NCBI GenBank assembly: GCA_944384295.1
Contig: CALWSU010000003.1
Span: forward strand, 45,202-109,201
Source of the DNA: an uncultured Lachnospiraceae bacterium
GTDB lineage: Bacteria; Bacillota; Clostridia; Lachnospirales; Anaerotignaceae
Length of the DNA: 64,000 nucleotides
Direction: 5' to 3'
The position numbers and the translations under genes were made by a program. Positions 8,451-17,351 of the stretch are shown here, one piece after another (positions within the stretch are counted from its first letter, which is position 1; the number at the start of each line of letters is the position of its first letter). The notes below the pieces were generated by a model. It saw only the letters and a list, made by a program, of their open reading frames with translations, ran no database searches and was not told where the DNA came from.

Positions 8451-9713
8451 TTACACCTCCGCCGCAAGGGCTTTCTGTCCAATATCTTTCCGATAATATG
8501 CATTTGCAAAAGACACCTGTTCCACAGTCTGATATGCCTTTTGTATTGCTTCTTCTAAAGTATCCGCTACCTCTGTGACACCCAATACACGACCACCGCC
8601 TGTCAACAGTTTTTCGCCATCACGTTTCGCACCTGCTACGAAAATGCGGCTTTTTTCTGCGGGCAATGTGATTTCATAACCTGTTTCATATTTTCCAGGA
8701 TAGCCTTTGGATGCCATAATGACACAGCAAGCCGCTTTGTTGCTGAATTTTACTTCTGCATCTGCCAAAGTGCCTTTTGCAATATGCTGCATAATGGTCA
8801 GCAAATCACTCTCTAACAAAGGCAATACTACCTGTGTTTCTGGATCACCAAAACGACAGTTATATTCGATTACTTTTGGACCATCAGCAGTCAGCATCAA
8901 ACCAAAATACAAACAACCTTTGAATGTTCTGCCTTCTTGGTTCATCGCTTCCATGGTTGGCAGGAATATTTTTTCCATACATTCTGCTGCAATTGCTTCT
9001 GTATAGTAAGGATTTGGAGCAACTGTACCCATACCACCTGTATTCAATCCCTGGTCGCCATCTAATGCACGTTTATGGTCCATAGAAGAAATCATAGGAA
9101 TCATGGTTTTGCCATCTGTAAATGCCAATACGGACACTTCTGGACCAGTTAAAAATTCCTCTACTACAATATGGTCACCACTCGCACCAAATACTTTATC
9201 CTGCATAATGGTTTTGACTGCATCTTTTGCCTGTTCTCTTGTTTCTGCAATGATAACGCCTTTTCCCAATGCCAGACCGTCGGCTTTGATTACAGTGGGA
9301 ATAGGTGCATTTTCTAAATATTGCAAAGCAGCTTCAGGATCATCAAATACTTCATATTGCGCAGTTGGAATATGATATTTTTTCATCAGATTTTTAGAAA
9401 AAACTTTGCTTCCTTCCAGAATCGCTGCATTTTTATTGGGACCAAAACAAGGTACACCAATGGCTTCCAAAGCGTCTACTGCACCCAATACAAGTGGGTC
9501 ATCTGGTGCAACCACTGCAAAATCAATCTGTTTTTCTTTTGCAAAAGCAGTAATTCCTTCTATATCTTTCGCGCCAATATTGACACAAATAGCATCTTCT
9601 GTCATACCGCCATTTCCTGGTAATACATATAATTCCGTCACTGCCGGATTTTCTTTGATTTTCTTTACAATGGCATGTTCTCTGCCGCCACCGCCAACTA
9701 CCATAATTTTCAT
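8451..9713 (-). CDS. purD: Phosphoribosylamine-glycine ligase (GAR synthetase)
   Basis: A 420-residue ATP-grasp enzyme that joins phosphoribosylamine and glycine to give GAR. The N-terminus MKIMVVGGGGREHAIVKKI is the PurD signature; ATP-grasp blocks follow (IPTVIKADGLALGKGV, then EEFLTGPEVSVLAF), and YNCRFGDPETQVVLP carries metal-binding residues. Two in-frame ATG codons exist. The first (9719) sits only 2 nt after AGGAGG, so the second (9713), with 8 nt spacing, is the likelier start. It lies 48 bp after the AICAR transformylase gene and 3 bp before purL. Confidence 0.95.
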   Translation of the reverse strand: MKIMVVGGGGREHAIVKKIKENPAVTELYVLPGNGGMTEDAICVNIGAKDIEGITAFAKEKQIDFAVVAPDDPLVLGAVDALEAIGVPCFGPNKNAAILEGSKVFSKNLMKKYHIPTAQYEVFDDPEAALQYLENAPIPTVIKADGLALGKGVIIAETREQAKDAVKTIMQDKVFGASGDHIVVEEFLTGPEVSVLAFTDGKTMIPMISSMDHKRALDGDQGLNTGGMGTVAPNPYYTEAIAAECMEKIFLPTMEAMNQEGRTFKGCLYFGLMLTADGPKVIEYNCRFGDPETQVVLPLLESDLLTIMQHIAKGTLADAEVKFSNKAACCVIMASKGYPGKYETGYEITLPAEKSRIFVAGAKRDGEKLLTGGGRVLGVTEVADTLEEAIQKAYQTVEQVSFANAYYRKDIGQKALAAEV

Positions 9714-9761
9714 ACTCATTGCCTCCTATCGGATACCATCAGATACCATTGGATACTACTT

Positions 9762-10946
9762 TTAGTGATGGAACAAACGCATACCGGTAAATGCCATTAC
9801 CATATTGTGTTTATTGCAAGTTGCAATCACATTATCATCTCGAATAGAACCGCCTGGTTCTGCAATATAGCTTACACCGCTTTTTGCTGCACGTTCGATG
9901 TTATCGCCAAATGGGAAGAAAGCATCACTACCCAATGCAACGCCTGTAATACTGTCCAAATATGCTCTTTTTTCTTCTTTTGTCAAAGGTTCTGGCTTTT
10001 CGCTAAACAATGTCTGCCATACGCCATCTGCCAATACATCTTCATAGTCATCAGAAATATATACATCAATGGTATTATCGCGGTCAGGTCTACCTACCGT
10101 TGGCAAGAATGGTAGATTTAGCACTTTTTCATGCTGGCGCAGATGCCATACGTCCGCTTTGCTGCCTGCCAGTCTGGTACAATGAATACGAGATTGCTGT
10201 CCAGCACCAACGCCAATCGCCTGTCCATCTTTTGCGAAGCATACGGAGTTAGACTGTGTATATTTCAATGTAATCAAAGAAATAATCAAATCGCGTTTTG
10301 CTTCTTCTGGAAGATTTTTATTTTCTGTTACAATATTTTGCAGCAATTCTGCATCAATACGGAAATTGTTTCTGCCCTGTACGAATGTAACACCATATAC
10401 TTGTTTGCGTTCTTCTTCTTGTGGTACATAGTTGGGGTCAATTTGTACAATATTGTAACTTCCTTTTCTTTTGCTTTTCAAAATTTCCAATGCTTCTGGT
10501 GTATATCCTGGCGCAATGATACCATCAGATACTTCACGTTTGAGCAAATTTGCCGTAACTACATCACATACATCACTCAAAGCTACCCAATCCCCAAAAG
10601 AACACATACGGTCTGTGCCTCTTGCTCTTGCATAAGCCAATGCAATGGGAGAATCGTCCAATCCTTCGATATCGTCTACAAAACATGCTTTTTTCAAAGC
10701 GTCGCTCATAGGTACCCCTACTGCCGCAGAAGTTGGGCTAACATGCTTAAAAGAAGTTGCTGCTGGCACGCCCAAAGCTTCTTTGAGTTCTTTGACTAAC
10801 TGCCAACTGTTGAAAGCGTCTAAAAAGTTAATATAGCCAGGTTTGCCATTTAATATTTGAATAGGCAGGTCGCTGCCATCTGCCATCATAATTTTTGCAG
10901 GTTTCTGATTCGGATTACACCCATATTTCAATTCAAATTCTTTCAT
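9762..10946 (-). CDS. Stand-alone AICAR formyltransferase (PurH transformylase domain only)
   Basis: The 394 residues correspond to the transformylase half of PurH, without the N-terminal IMP cyclohydrolase (MGS-like) domain. It formylates AICAR with 10-formyl-THF to FAICAR. The catalytic Lys-His pair is in FKHVSPTSAAVG (K67, H68), and the C-terminal GGSIRDDNVI block is intact. The protein begins ELKYGCNPNQKPA, like the domain start inside bifunctional PurH, and AGGAGG precedes the ATG, so this is a true gene and not a truncation. The missing cyclohydrolase is supplied by the PurO-type gene directly upstream. The name PurV has been used for such forms. Confidence 0.93.
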   Translation of the reverse strand: MKEFELKYGCNPNQKPAKIMMADGSDLPIQILNGKPGYINFLDAFNSWQLVKELKEALGVPAATSFKHVSPTSAAVGVPMSDALKKACFVDDIEGLDDSPIALAYARARGTDRMCSFGDWVALSDVCDVVTANLLKREVSDGIIAPGYTPEALEILKSKRKGSYNIVQIDPNYVPQEEERKQVYGVTFVQGRNNFRIDAELLQNIVTENKNLPEEAKRDLIISLITLKYTQSNSVCFAKDGQAIGVGAGQQSRIHCTRLAGSKADVWHLRQHEKVLNLPFLPTVGRPDRDNTIDVYISDDYEDVLADGVWQTLFSEKPEPLTKEEKRAYLDSITGVALGSDAFFPFGDNIERAAKSGVSYIAEPGGSIRDDNVIATCNKHNMVMAFTGMRLFHH

Positions 10947-11029
10947 TTTGTGTTGCCTCCTCTACTGATACACAAAAACAAAACAGCCGCCGCCAACTGT
11001 TTTCTGGGGCGGCTATTGGGTATGAAACA

Positions 11030-11749
11030 TCATTGATTTTTATTGATCATACGATTTTCGACTGCGCCTGTTTTCAAATCTACAAAACGCACATAAATGG
11101 AAATTTTATTTTCTTCGTTGAGATTTTCCCAGATTTCTTTTGTAAATGTATCAATATCATTTGGAATAGAAGTTCTTTCCGGTTCGCCTTGGAATGTTGG
11201 CAAAGGATTGCCATCGCCTGCATATGTATGGATAAAATGTCCTAAGCCTGCCAATGCGGGATAAGCAAATGTATAGCGGCTACAAGCACTGCCTTGTGCA
11301 TCTGCACTTTTCAAAATACTCATTTGATAAGAAAAGTCCCCATCTGCAAATGTCAACATACCACTAATTCTTGGTGTAAAATTGGGCGCGTCCGGTTCAA
11401 ACTCGCGTGTTTGCAAAGCATCTGCAAATGATTTGCCCTCTTTGATAAAATCATAAATGGTATCTGTCTGATCCCCATTTGTTACAATCAATTGATTTTC
11501 CCATTTTTTGATTGGAGAATAGATAATCAAAGAAGGGTCTTCTACTTTGGAAGCATCAAACGGCTCAATAATCACTTCTTCCCCTTTTTCTAAAAATACA
11601 CGATTACGGCTATTTTCACTGCGTCCCATGATGAAATATGCAATTGCCGCCTTTGTACCATCTTCTGTTTTGCCAATGACAATCCCTCTGCCGACATAGG
11701 AATTATCTTTGACCAATGCAGACATTGTATGTTTTTGATAGATATTCAT
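11030..11749 (-). CDS. purO: IMP cyclohydrolase, PurO type
   Basis: A 239-residue protein of the archaeal-type IMP cyclohydrolase family (IMP_cyclohyd), which closes FAICAR to IMP, the last step of the pathway. It is unrelated to the cyclohydrolase domain of PurH. Family features seen are VGRGIVIGKTEDG near residues 18-30, YFIMGRSENSRNR at 38-50, and the late ARG-type block CSRYTFAYPALAGLGHFIHTY. The ATG follows AAAGGATG. It lies between purN (6 bp upstream) and the AICAR transformylase gene, an order that itself argues for splitting PurH into two polypeptides. Confidence 0.9.
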   Translation of the reverse strand: MNIYQKHTMSALVKDNSYVGRGIVIGKTEDGTKAAIAYFIMGRSENSRNRVFLEKGEEVIIEPFDASKVEDPSLIIYSPIKKWENQLIVTNGDQTDTIYDFIKEGKSFADALQTREFEPDAPNFTPRISGMLTFADGDFSYQMSILKSADAQGSACSRYTFAYPALAGLGHFIHTYAGDGNPLPTFQGEPERTSIPNDIDTFTKEIWENLNEENKISIYVRFVDLKTGAVENRMINKNQ

Positions 11750-11755
11750 TGTGTT

Positions 11756-12361
11756 TCATCCTTTCTGCAACTGTTGTGATACCATTTCTGCCGCTTGCGG
11801 CAATAAAATCCACTCTGCCTGTTCCATCACACGACGCTGTAAAATTTCTGGTGTATCTCCCTCTTCTACGGCAACTGCCTTTTGTAATAAAATTTCGCCA
11901 CCGTCTGGAATTTCATTGACATAATGCACCGTTGCACCAGTCACTTTTACGCCATATGCCAATGCCGCCTCATGCACTTTTAAGCCATAATACCCTTTTC
12001 CACAAAACGAAGGAATCAAAGAAGGGTGAATATTGATGATGCGTTTGGGATATGCGGCTGTAAAATTCTCGCTCAAGATAGACATAAATCCAGCAAGTAT
12101 AATCAAATCAATATTGTGTTCTGTCAATACGGCTTTGAGTTGTTCTTCATATTCCAACTGTGTTGCAAATTCTTTGCGTTTGACTACAACAGAAGGGATT
12201 TGATTCTGTTCCGCTCTGGTCAGCGCATATGCGGTATCGTTGCTTGCCAGTACCAATGTAATTTCTCCACTTTTGAGCGTGCCTGCTTTTTGTGCGTCAA
12301 TCAGTGCTTGCAAATTGGTACCGCCGCCGGAAACAAAAACTGCTATTTTTGTTTTCAGCAT
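11756..12361 (-). CDS. purN: Phosphoribosylglycinamide formyltransferase (GAR transformylase)
   Basis: A 201-residue folate-dependent GART that uses 10-formyl-THF to formylate GAR. The phosphate-binding loop [13 protein letters not shown] lies at residues 9-21. The active-site Asn and His are in [10 protein letters not shown], and the catalytic Asp follows in [15 protein letters not shown]. The start overlaps the end of purM by 7 bp, so it is translationally coupled. Length is normal for the family. Confidence 0.96.
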   Translation of the reverse strand: MLKTKIAVFVSGGGTNLQALIDAQKAGTLKSGEITLVLASNDTAYALTRAEQNQIPSVVVKRKEFATQLEYEEQLKAVLTEHNIDLIILAGFMSILSENFTAAYPKRIINIHPSLIPSFCGKGYYGLKVHEAALAYGVKVTGATVHYVNEIPDGGEILLQKAVAVEEGDTPEILQRRVMEQAEWILLPQAAEMVSQQLQKG

Positions 12362-13392
12362 ATGATCACACCTTCCTCAGAAGGAACAATTTCACCCATA
12401 ATATAGGCATTTTCCCCATTTGCGCGCAGTACTTCCAATGCTTTGTCCGCATCCGCTTTTGCCACAACAATGCTCATACCTACACCCATATTGAATGTAT
12501 TGAACATATCTCTTTCTGGAATATTTCCTTTTTTTGCTAACAAGTCAAAAATAGGTGGAATCTGCAAAGCGCTTTTATCAATCTTTGCGCCAAAATCTTT
12601 TGGAATACTTCTAGGAATATTTTCATAAAAACCGCCGCCTGTGATATGAGAAACTGCTTTGACAGTCACAGCTTCAAACAATGCCAACATCGGTTTGACA
12701 TAAATTTTGGTAGGTGCCAGCAATGTTTCTCCCAAAGATTTGCCACCTAATTCTGCCAATGGTGTTTTGATGTCTGTATGTTCTACATCAAACACACGAC
12801 GTACCAAAGAAAAACCATTAGAATGTACACCACTAGAAGGCAGTGCAATCACAACGTCACCAGCTTCTATGGTTTTATTATTCAAAATTTTATTCTTATC
12901 TACCACACCAACCGCAAAACCTGCCAAATCATATTCATCTTCTGGATAGAAGCCAGGCATTTCCGCAGTTTCGCCACCAATCAATGCTGCGCCAGACTGT
13001 ACACAACCTTCCGCTACGCCAGATACAATAGACGCAACTTTTTCGGGGAAGTTTTTACCAACTGCGATATAATCCAAAAAAAACAGAGGTTTTGCGCCAC
13101 AACAAATAATGTCATTGACACACATTGCTACACAGTCAATCCCTACAGTATCGTGCTTGTCCATCAAAAACGCCAGTTTTAATTTGGTACCAACGCCATC
13201 TGTACCGCTTACTAATACAGGTTTTTCGATTCCTGTCAAATCCAATTCAAACAAGCCGCCAAAACCGCCAATATCAGACATTGCCCCTGCGGTCATAGTT
13301 TTTGCAATATGTTTTTTCATCAGTTCTACTGCTTGATATCCTGCGGTAATATCTACACCTGCTGCTTTGTAGCTTTCACTTTGGCTTTTCAT
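12355..13392 (-). CDS. purM: Phosphoribosylformylglycinamidine cyclo-ligase (AIR synthetase)
   Basis: A 345-residue PurM that converts FGAM to AIR with ATP. Typical blocks are [19 protein letters not shown] at the start, [35 protein letters not shown] and [11 protein letters not shown]. The start codon overlaps the purF stop as ATGA, with AAAGGGG upstream. It belongs to the same structural superfamily as PurL, which is encoded at the other end of the operon. Confidence 0.96.
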   Translation of the reverse strand: MKSQSESYKAAGVDITAGYQAVELMKKHIAKTMTAGAMSDIGGFGGLFELDLTGIEKPVLVSGTDGVGTKLKLAFLMDKHDTVGIDCVAMCVNDIICCGAKPLFFLDYIAVGKNFPEKVASIVSGVAEGCVQSGAALIGGETAEMPGFYPEDEYDLAGFAVGVVDKNKILNNKTIEAGDVVIALPSSGVHSNGFSLVRRVFDVEHTDIKTPLAELGGKSLGETLLAPTKIYVKPMLALFEAVTVKAVSHITGGGFYENIPRSIPKDFGAKIDKSALQIPPIFDLLAKKGNIPERDMFNTFNMGVGMSIVVAKADADKALEVLRANGENAYIMGEIVPSEEGVIIC

Positions 13393-14828
13393 TTTTTATT
13401 TCCCCTTTCGCTCAGCTTGCCTTCAAATCTATGTTTACAAGTTTTTGTTGGTACTTCCGTTGGATAACAGCCATCAAAACAAGCTGCGCAATAGCCTTCG
13501 CCTTTTTGTGCACCCATCAACATACCTACATGGTCTAAATTCAAATATCCTACACTATCTGCACCGATAATTTGACAGATTTCTTCGATAGAATGGTTCG
13601 CAGCAATCAAATTTTCACGTGAATCAATGTCTGTACCATAGTAACAAGGATATAAGAATGGAGGAGCGGAAGAAAGCATATGTACTTCTGTTGCGCCTGC
13701 TTCTCTCAGTAATTTTACAATACGTGCGGAAGTGGTACCACGTACAATAGAGTCATCAACCAAAACAACACGTTTGCCCTTAACTGTTTCAGAAACTACA
13801 TTTAATTTAATTCTAACTTTATCTTCTCTGGATTTTTGACCAGGTGCAATAAAGGTACGACCAATATATTTATTTTTAATAAAACCGATACCATAAGGAA
13901 TACCAGACTGTCTTGCATAACCAATGGCGGCATCTAAACCAGAATCTGGCACACCAATGACAACATCTGCTTGAATTGGATGTTCCATTGCCAGACAAGC
14001 ACCAGCTGTCACTCTAGCACGATGTACACTCACGCCGTCTACCACAGAGTCAGGTCTGGAAAAATAGATATGTTCAAAAATGCAAAGATGTCTTGGGGTT
14101 TCTCCAATATGATCACGAATGGTACGAATTTCATCTCCATCAAAGACTACGATTTCGCCAGGTTCGATATCACGAATAAATTTTGCGCTGACTGCATCTA
14201 ATGCACAAGTTTCGGAAGCTACGATATAAGTACCTTCTGGTGTAATGCCATAGCATAAAGGGTGGAATCCATGGGGGTCTCTTGCTGCAATCAATTTTGA
14301 CGCACTCATCACAACCAAAGAATATGCGCCTTTGATACGTCCCATTGCACGATTGACTGCTTCCTCTATGGAAGGTGCTTGTAAACGTTCTTTTGTAATC
14401 ACATAGGAAATTACTTCCGTATCACTGGTTGTATGGAAAATAGAGCCTTGCAGTTCTAATTCTTCACGCAACTCAAAAGAGTTGACCAAATTCCCATTAT
14501 GTGCCAAAGCCATTTTGCCTTTGATATGATTGACAACTATGGGCTGTGCATTCAATCTGTCACTGGTTCCGGTGGTGCCATAACGTACATGCCCTACCGC
14601 CATATTGCCTTCTCCCAGTTTTTCCATGATTGCTGGTGTGAATACATCATTGACTAAACCGCCATCTTTGTGATACTGAAATACGCCATCGTCATTGACT
14701 ACAATCCCACAGCTTTCCTGTCCTCTATGCTGCAACGCAAACAAACCATAATAGGTTGTTGCAGCCACTGCGGTTTTTTCCTTCGCATATACGCCAAATA
14801 CACCACATTCCTCATGAATTTTATTCAT
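13389..14828 (-). CDS. purF: Amidophosphoribosyltransferase
   Basis: A 479-residue glutamine PRPP amidotransferase, the committed step of purine synthesis. A seven-residue propeptide (MNKIHEE) precedes Cys8, the N-terminal nucleophile, as in the Bacillus-type enzyme. The PRPP loop is [13 protein letters not shown] near residue 360. Late cysteines (CAACFDGC) match the Fe-S cluster ligands of the Bacillus enzyme. The gene follows purE after a 107-bp AT-rich gap and overlaps purM by 4 bp. The protein is expected to need propeptide cleavage and to be feedback-inhibited by nucleotides; both come from family knowledge. Confidence 0.96.
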   Translation of the reverse strand: MNKIHEECGVFGVYAKEKTAVAATTYYGLFALQHRGQESCGIVVNDDGVFQYHKDGGLVNDVFTPAIMEKLGEGNMAVGHVRYGTTGTSDRLNAQPIVVNHIKGKMALAHNGNLVNSFELREELELQGSIFHTTSDTEVISYVITKERLQAPSIEEAVNRAMGRIKGAYSLVVMSASKLIAARDPHGFHPLCYGITPEGTYIVASETCALDAVSAKFIRDIEPGEIVVFDGDEIRTIRDHIGETPRHLCIFEHIYFSRPDSVVDGVSVHRARVTAGACLAMEHPIQADVVIGVPDSGLDAAIGYARQSGIPYGIGFIKNKYIGRTFIAPGQKSREDKVRIKLNVVSETVKGKRVVLVDDSIVRGTTSARIVKLLREAGATEVHMLSSAPPFLYPCYYGTDIDSRENLIAANHSIEEICQIIGADSVGYLNLDHVGMLMGAQKGEGYCAACFDGCYPTEVPTKTCKHRFEGKLSERGNKK

Positions 14829-14935
14829 TCTCTTTACACTCCTGTCTTTTGTCCATCACAGATGATATTGTTTCGACATTTGACATTTGTTATTTGTCAT
14901 TTGTCGGCTTATGCTTTATTTTCTATTTTTTGTTC

Positions 14936-15439
14936 TTATTTTGTCGCATGGTTATATTTTGCTTCTACTGCTTTATTTTTTTCCAATACTTTCGCTGCTG
15001 CTTCTGCTCTAGCTGCGTCTAATTTTTCCGCCAATGCTGTATCAGATGCGCCTAAAATCTGCAATGCCAATAATGCCGCATTTTCTGCACCATCAATGGC
15101 TACAGTTGCCACTGGAATACCGCCCGGCATTTGTACGGTAGAAAGCAAAGCGTCCAGTCCATCTAATGTAGAGGATTTTACAGGTATTCCAATTACAGGC
15201 AGTGTCGTATTCGCTGCTATTGCGCCAGCTAGATGCGCTGCTTTACCCGCTGCCGCAATGATTGCACCTAAACCATTGGCTCTTGCATTTTGTGCAAACT
15301 CTTTTGCTTCTACAGGTGTTCTGTGTGCAGAATATACATGCACTTCATAAGGTGCGCCAAAGCGGTCTAATGTTGTCATTGCCTTTTCCAATACAGGCAA
15401 ATCACTATCGCTGCCCATTACAATACCAATTTTCTTCAT
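14936..15439 (-). CDS. purE: 5-(carboxyamino)imidazole ribonucleotide mutase (PurE)
   Basis: The 167 residues match class I PurE. The phosphate-binding loop GSDSDLP is at 9-15, followed by SAHRTP with the catalytic His. PurE class I acts on N5-CAIR and usually needs PurK; no purK is present here, nor purC or purB, so these must be elsewhere. It is the first gene of the operon, and its ATG lies 9 nt after a strong AGGAGG. Expression should depend on the ZTP riboswitch and terminator directly upstream. Confidence 0.95.
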   Translation of the reverse strand: MKKIGIVMGSDSDLPVLEKAMTTLDRFGAPYEVHVYSAHRTPVEAKEFAQNARANGLGAIIAAAGKAAHLAGAIAANTTLPVIGIPVKSSTLDGLDALLSTVQMPGGIPVATVAIDGAENAALLALQILGASDTALAEKLDAARAEAAAKVLEKNKAVEAKYNHATK

Positions 15440-15484
15440 GGATAAACCTCCTCATCACTTGTAAATACCTTTGAATGACTCACG

Positions 15485-15529
15485 CAAAAAAGGGCAGTCC
15501 CCTTCCTTGGTATAGAAACAGGACTGCCC
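15485..15529 (-). terminator. Riboswitch-controlled intrinsic terminator in the pur leader
   Basis: Minus-strand GGGCAGTCC pairs perfectly with GGACTGCCC across 20 nt and is followed by six T. The 5' arm overlaps the 3' strand of riboswitch helix P3 (15525-15529), so aptamer and terminator exclude each other. That makes this an ON switch when ZTP/ZMP is bound. Confidence 0.88.
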
Positions 15530-15792
15530 AGACGGTCGACAAAAGCAGGCATTCTCATTCTATTTCACAGTTGCGGCACTCAAACAAAAAAGGCGATTGT
15601 TTTCCTTGATATACGCTTATACGCTGTTACACAAAAAACATGACCGCCTTTGACCTTTGTCACAACCAAAAACAAGAAACTGTTTGCACCTTTCAGATAC
15701 ATCTTTTTTTATATCTGATGGCAGTTGCACTGCTTCACTTCCGGTCTTTCTGCTCCCCTGTGGTATTCCACAAATCCGTCAGTTACAGAAAG
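15525..15792 (-). ncRNA. ZTP/ZMP riboswitch (pfl motif) with long linker
   Basis: On the minus strand helix P1 CTTTCTG/CAGAAAG (15746-15752 with 15786-15792) encloses the core AACTGACGG, a GTGG-AATA-CCAC helix and AGGGGAGC, matching the ZTP consensus. The 3' domain is CCGTCTGGGC (15526-15535) inside P3 TGCC/GGCA. The pseudoknot is explicit: GACGG (15776-15780) pairs with CCGTC (15531-15535), a covariation from the usual GGCGG/CCGCC. The linker between domains is about 194 nt (15552-15745), which is unusually long, and it holds further hairpins. ZTP riboswitches sense folate shortage and turn on purine and folate genes, fitting the operon behind it. Confidence 0.88.
15586..15651 (-). other. 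Terminator-like hairpin inside the riboswitch linker
   Basis: Minus-strand AAAGGCG (15645-15651) pairs with CGCCTTT (15589-15595) and is followed by a run of T. The loop is 49 nt long, so it would be a weak terminator. It sits in the linker of the ZTP riboswitch, ahead of the main terminator. Confidence 0.4.
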
Positions 15793-15811
15793 CCGTTTGA
15801 TTTACAAATTC

Positions 15812-15841
15812 AGTCTATCACATTTTTTGATTTCCTGTCAA
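15812..15841 (-). promoter_or_regulatory. Promoter of the purine operon
   Basis: Minus-strand TTGACA (15836-15841), 18-nt spacer and TAGACT (15812-15817). The transcript would start near 15805, just upstream of the ZTP aptamer. Confidence 0.7.
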
Positions 15842-15856
15842 TGAAGGATGGTGAAT

Positions 15857-15871
15857 TTTCTCATAAAGAAA
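15857..15871. promoter_or_regulatory. Inverted repeat between the pur and pyr promoters (possible operator)
   Basis: TTTCT-N5-AGAAA lies between the two back-to-back -35 boxes. It could be an operator seen by one regulator from both sides, or chance in AT-rich DNA. Confidence 0.25.
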
Positions 15872-15874
15872 TGC

Positions 15875-15903
15875 TTGACATGAGAAAAGCACTATGATAT
15901 ACT
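15875..15903 (+). promoter_or_regulatory. Promoter of the pyrimidine operon
   Basis: Consensus TTGACA (15875-15880), 17-nt spacer, TATACT (15898-15903). The leader to pyrC is only about 54 nt, with no room for a PyrR-type attenuator. Confidence 0.8.
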
Positions 15904-15964
15904 ACTGACAATTTGTAAAGAAATACATAACAACTCGATAGACAGAAGAAAGGAGAGAAATACA

Positions 15965-17251
15965 TTGAACTACATTTTATCCAATGCAAACGTATTTGTA
16001 CAAGGTGAATTTGTAAAATCCAACGTATTTATCAAAAATGGTATCATTACCGATATTTCTTCCGCCGCACCAACTACTGGTAGTGTTGTTTTTGATTTGG
16101 AAGGATGTTTCATCTTTCCCGGTTTGATTGATGTTCATACACATCTGAGAGAACCGGGATTTTTTTATAAGGAAACAATCCGTACTGGTACACAGGCTGC
16201 GGCACATGGCGGCTATACCACAATATGTGCTATGCCAAATCTGAATCCTGTACCAGATTGTGCCCAAACATTGGCGCCACAGTTAGAAGCAATTCAAAAA
16301 GACGCATGTATTGAAGTTTTGCCCTATGGCGCAATCACAAAAGGAGAAAAAGGTCAGGAATTGGCTGATTTTGCAGCATTATCCCCTTATGTTTGCGCAT
16401 TTTCTGATGACGGACGTGGTGTGCAAAATGAGGATATGATGCGAAATGCCATGCAAAAAATCAAACAACTGGATAAAATAGTAGCCGCACACTGCGAAGT
16501 CAATGAACTGCTCAAGGGCGGCTATATTCATGATGGTGCCTATTGCGCCGCACATGGACACAAAGGCATTTGTTCTGAAAGCGAATGGAAGCAAATCGAA
16601 CGCGATTTACAGCTTGTGCGAGAAACCGGTTGTAAATATCATGTTTGTCATATCTCGACAAAAGAAGGTGTGGAACTCATTCGCCAAGCCAAAAAAGAAG
16701 GGCTTTCTGTTTCTTGCGAAACAGGACCGCATTATTTGGTATTGACTGATATGGACTTACAAGAAGATGGACGATTCAAAATGAATCCGCCGCTGCGCAG
16801 CAAAGCAGACCAAGAAGCACTTTTAGCAGGTATTTTAGATGGCACCATTGAAATGATTGCCACAGACCATGCACCGCATACCGCAGAAGAAAAAAGCAAA
16901 GGACTTTCCGGCAGTATGATGGGCATTGTGGGATTGGAAACTGCTTTCCCTATCTTATACACAAAATTAGTAAAAACCGGCATACTGTCATTAGAACAAC
17001 TGATTGCTTTGATGCACACCAATCCTCACAAACGCTTTGGAATTGGTACACCTTTGGAAATCGGTATGCCTGCAAATTTGACCGTGTATGATTTACAGCA
17101 ATCATACACCATAAATCCTGATACATTTTTATCTATGGGCAGAAGCACGCCATTTACTGGATGGGAAGTATATGGCAAATGCAAACTGACTATGTATCAT
17201 GGTCAAATTGTATGGGAAGAAAATCTCGACACATACAAAACAACCATATAA
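15965..17251 (+). CDS. pyrC: Dihydroorotase
   Basis: A 428-residue class I amidohydrolase that cyclises carbamoyl-aspartate to dihydroorotate. Zinc ligands are visible in DVHTHLREPG (about 59-68), in the later His segments HCEVNEL and HVCHIS, and in TDHAPH near residue 300. The start is a TTG at 15965 behind AGGAGAG; no ATG lies in a suitable place. It leads the pyrimidine operon; carB follows after 100 bp that hold no visible terminator or attenuator. Confidence 0.95.
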   Translation: MNYILSNANVFVQGEFVKSNVFIKNGIITDISSAAPTTGSVVFDLEGCFIFPGLIDVHTHLREPGFFYKETIRTGTQAAAHGGYTTICAMPNLNPVPDCAQTLAPQLEAIQKDACIEVLPYGAITKGEKGQELADFAALSPYVCAFSDDGRGVQNEDMMRNAMQKIKQLDKIVAAHCEVNELLKGGYIHDGAYCAAHGHKGICSESEWKQIERDLQLVRETGCKYHVCHISTKEGVELIRQAKKEGLSVSCETGPHYLVLTDMDLQEDGRFKMNPPLRSKADQEALLAGILDGTIEMIATDHAPHTAEEKSKGLSGSMMGIVGLETAFPILYTKLVKTGILSLEQLIALMHTNPHKRFGIGTPLEIGMPANLTVYDLQQSYTINPDTFLSMGRSTPFTGWEVYGKCKLTMYHGQIVWEENLDTYKTTI

Positions 17252-17351
17252 AATGATACATGATTTCTAAAATCGTTTTCCCGAAAATATCTTCCTGATA
17301 TTTTCTGACAATAATTATAGTGATGTTTTATTTTTAAGGAGGAATTACAAC

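Noticed and set aside
15904..15964. PyrR-type attenuator in front of pyrC
   Set aside because: The leader is only about 54 nt and shows no hairpin, terminator or PyrR-binding loop.
17252..17351. A promoter or attenuator between pyrC and carB
   Set aside because: The 100 bp contain no terminator and no convincing -35/-10 pair.
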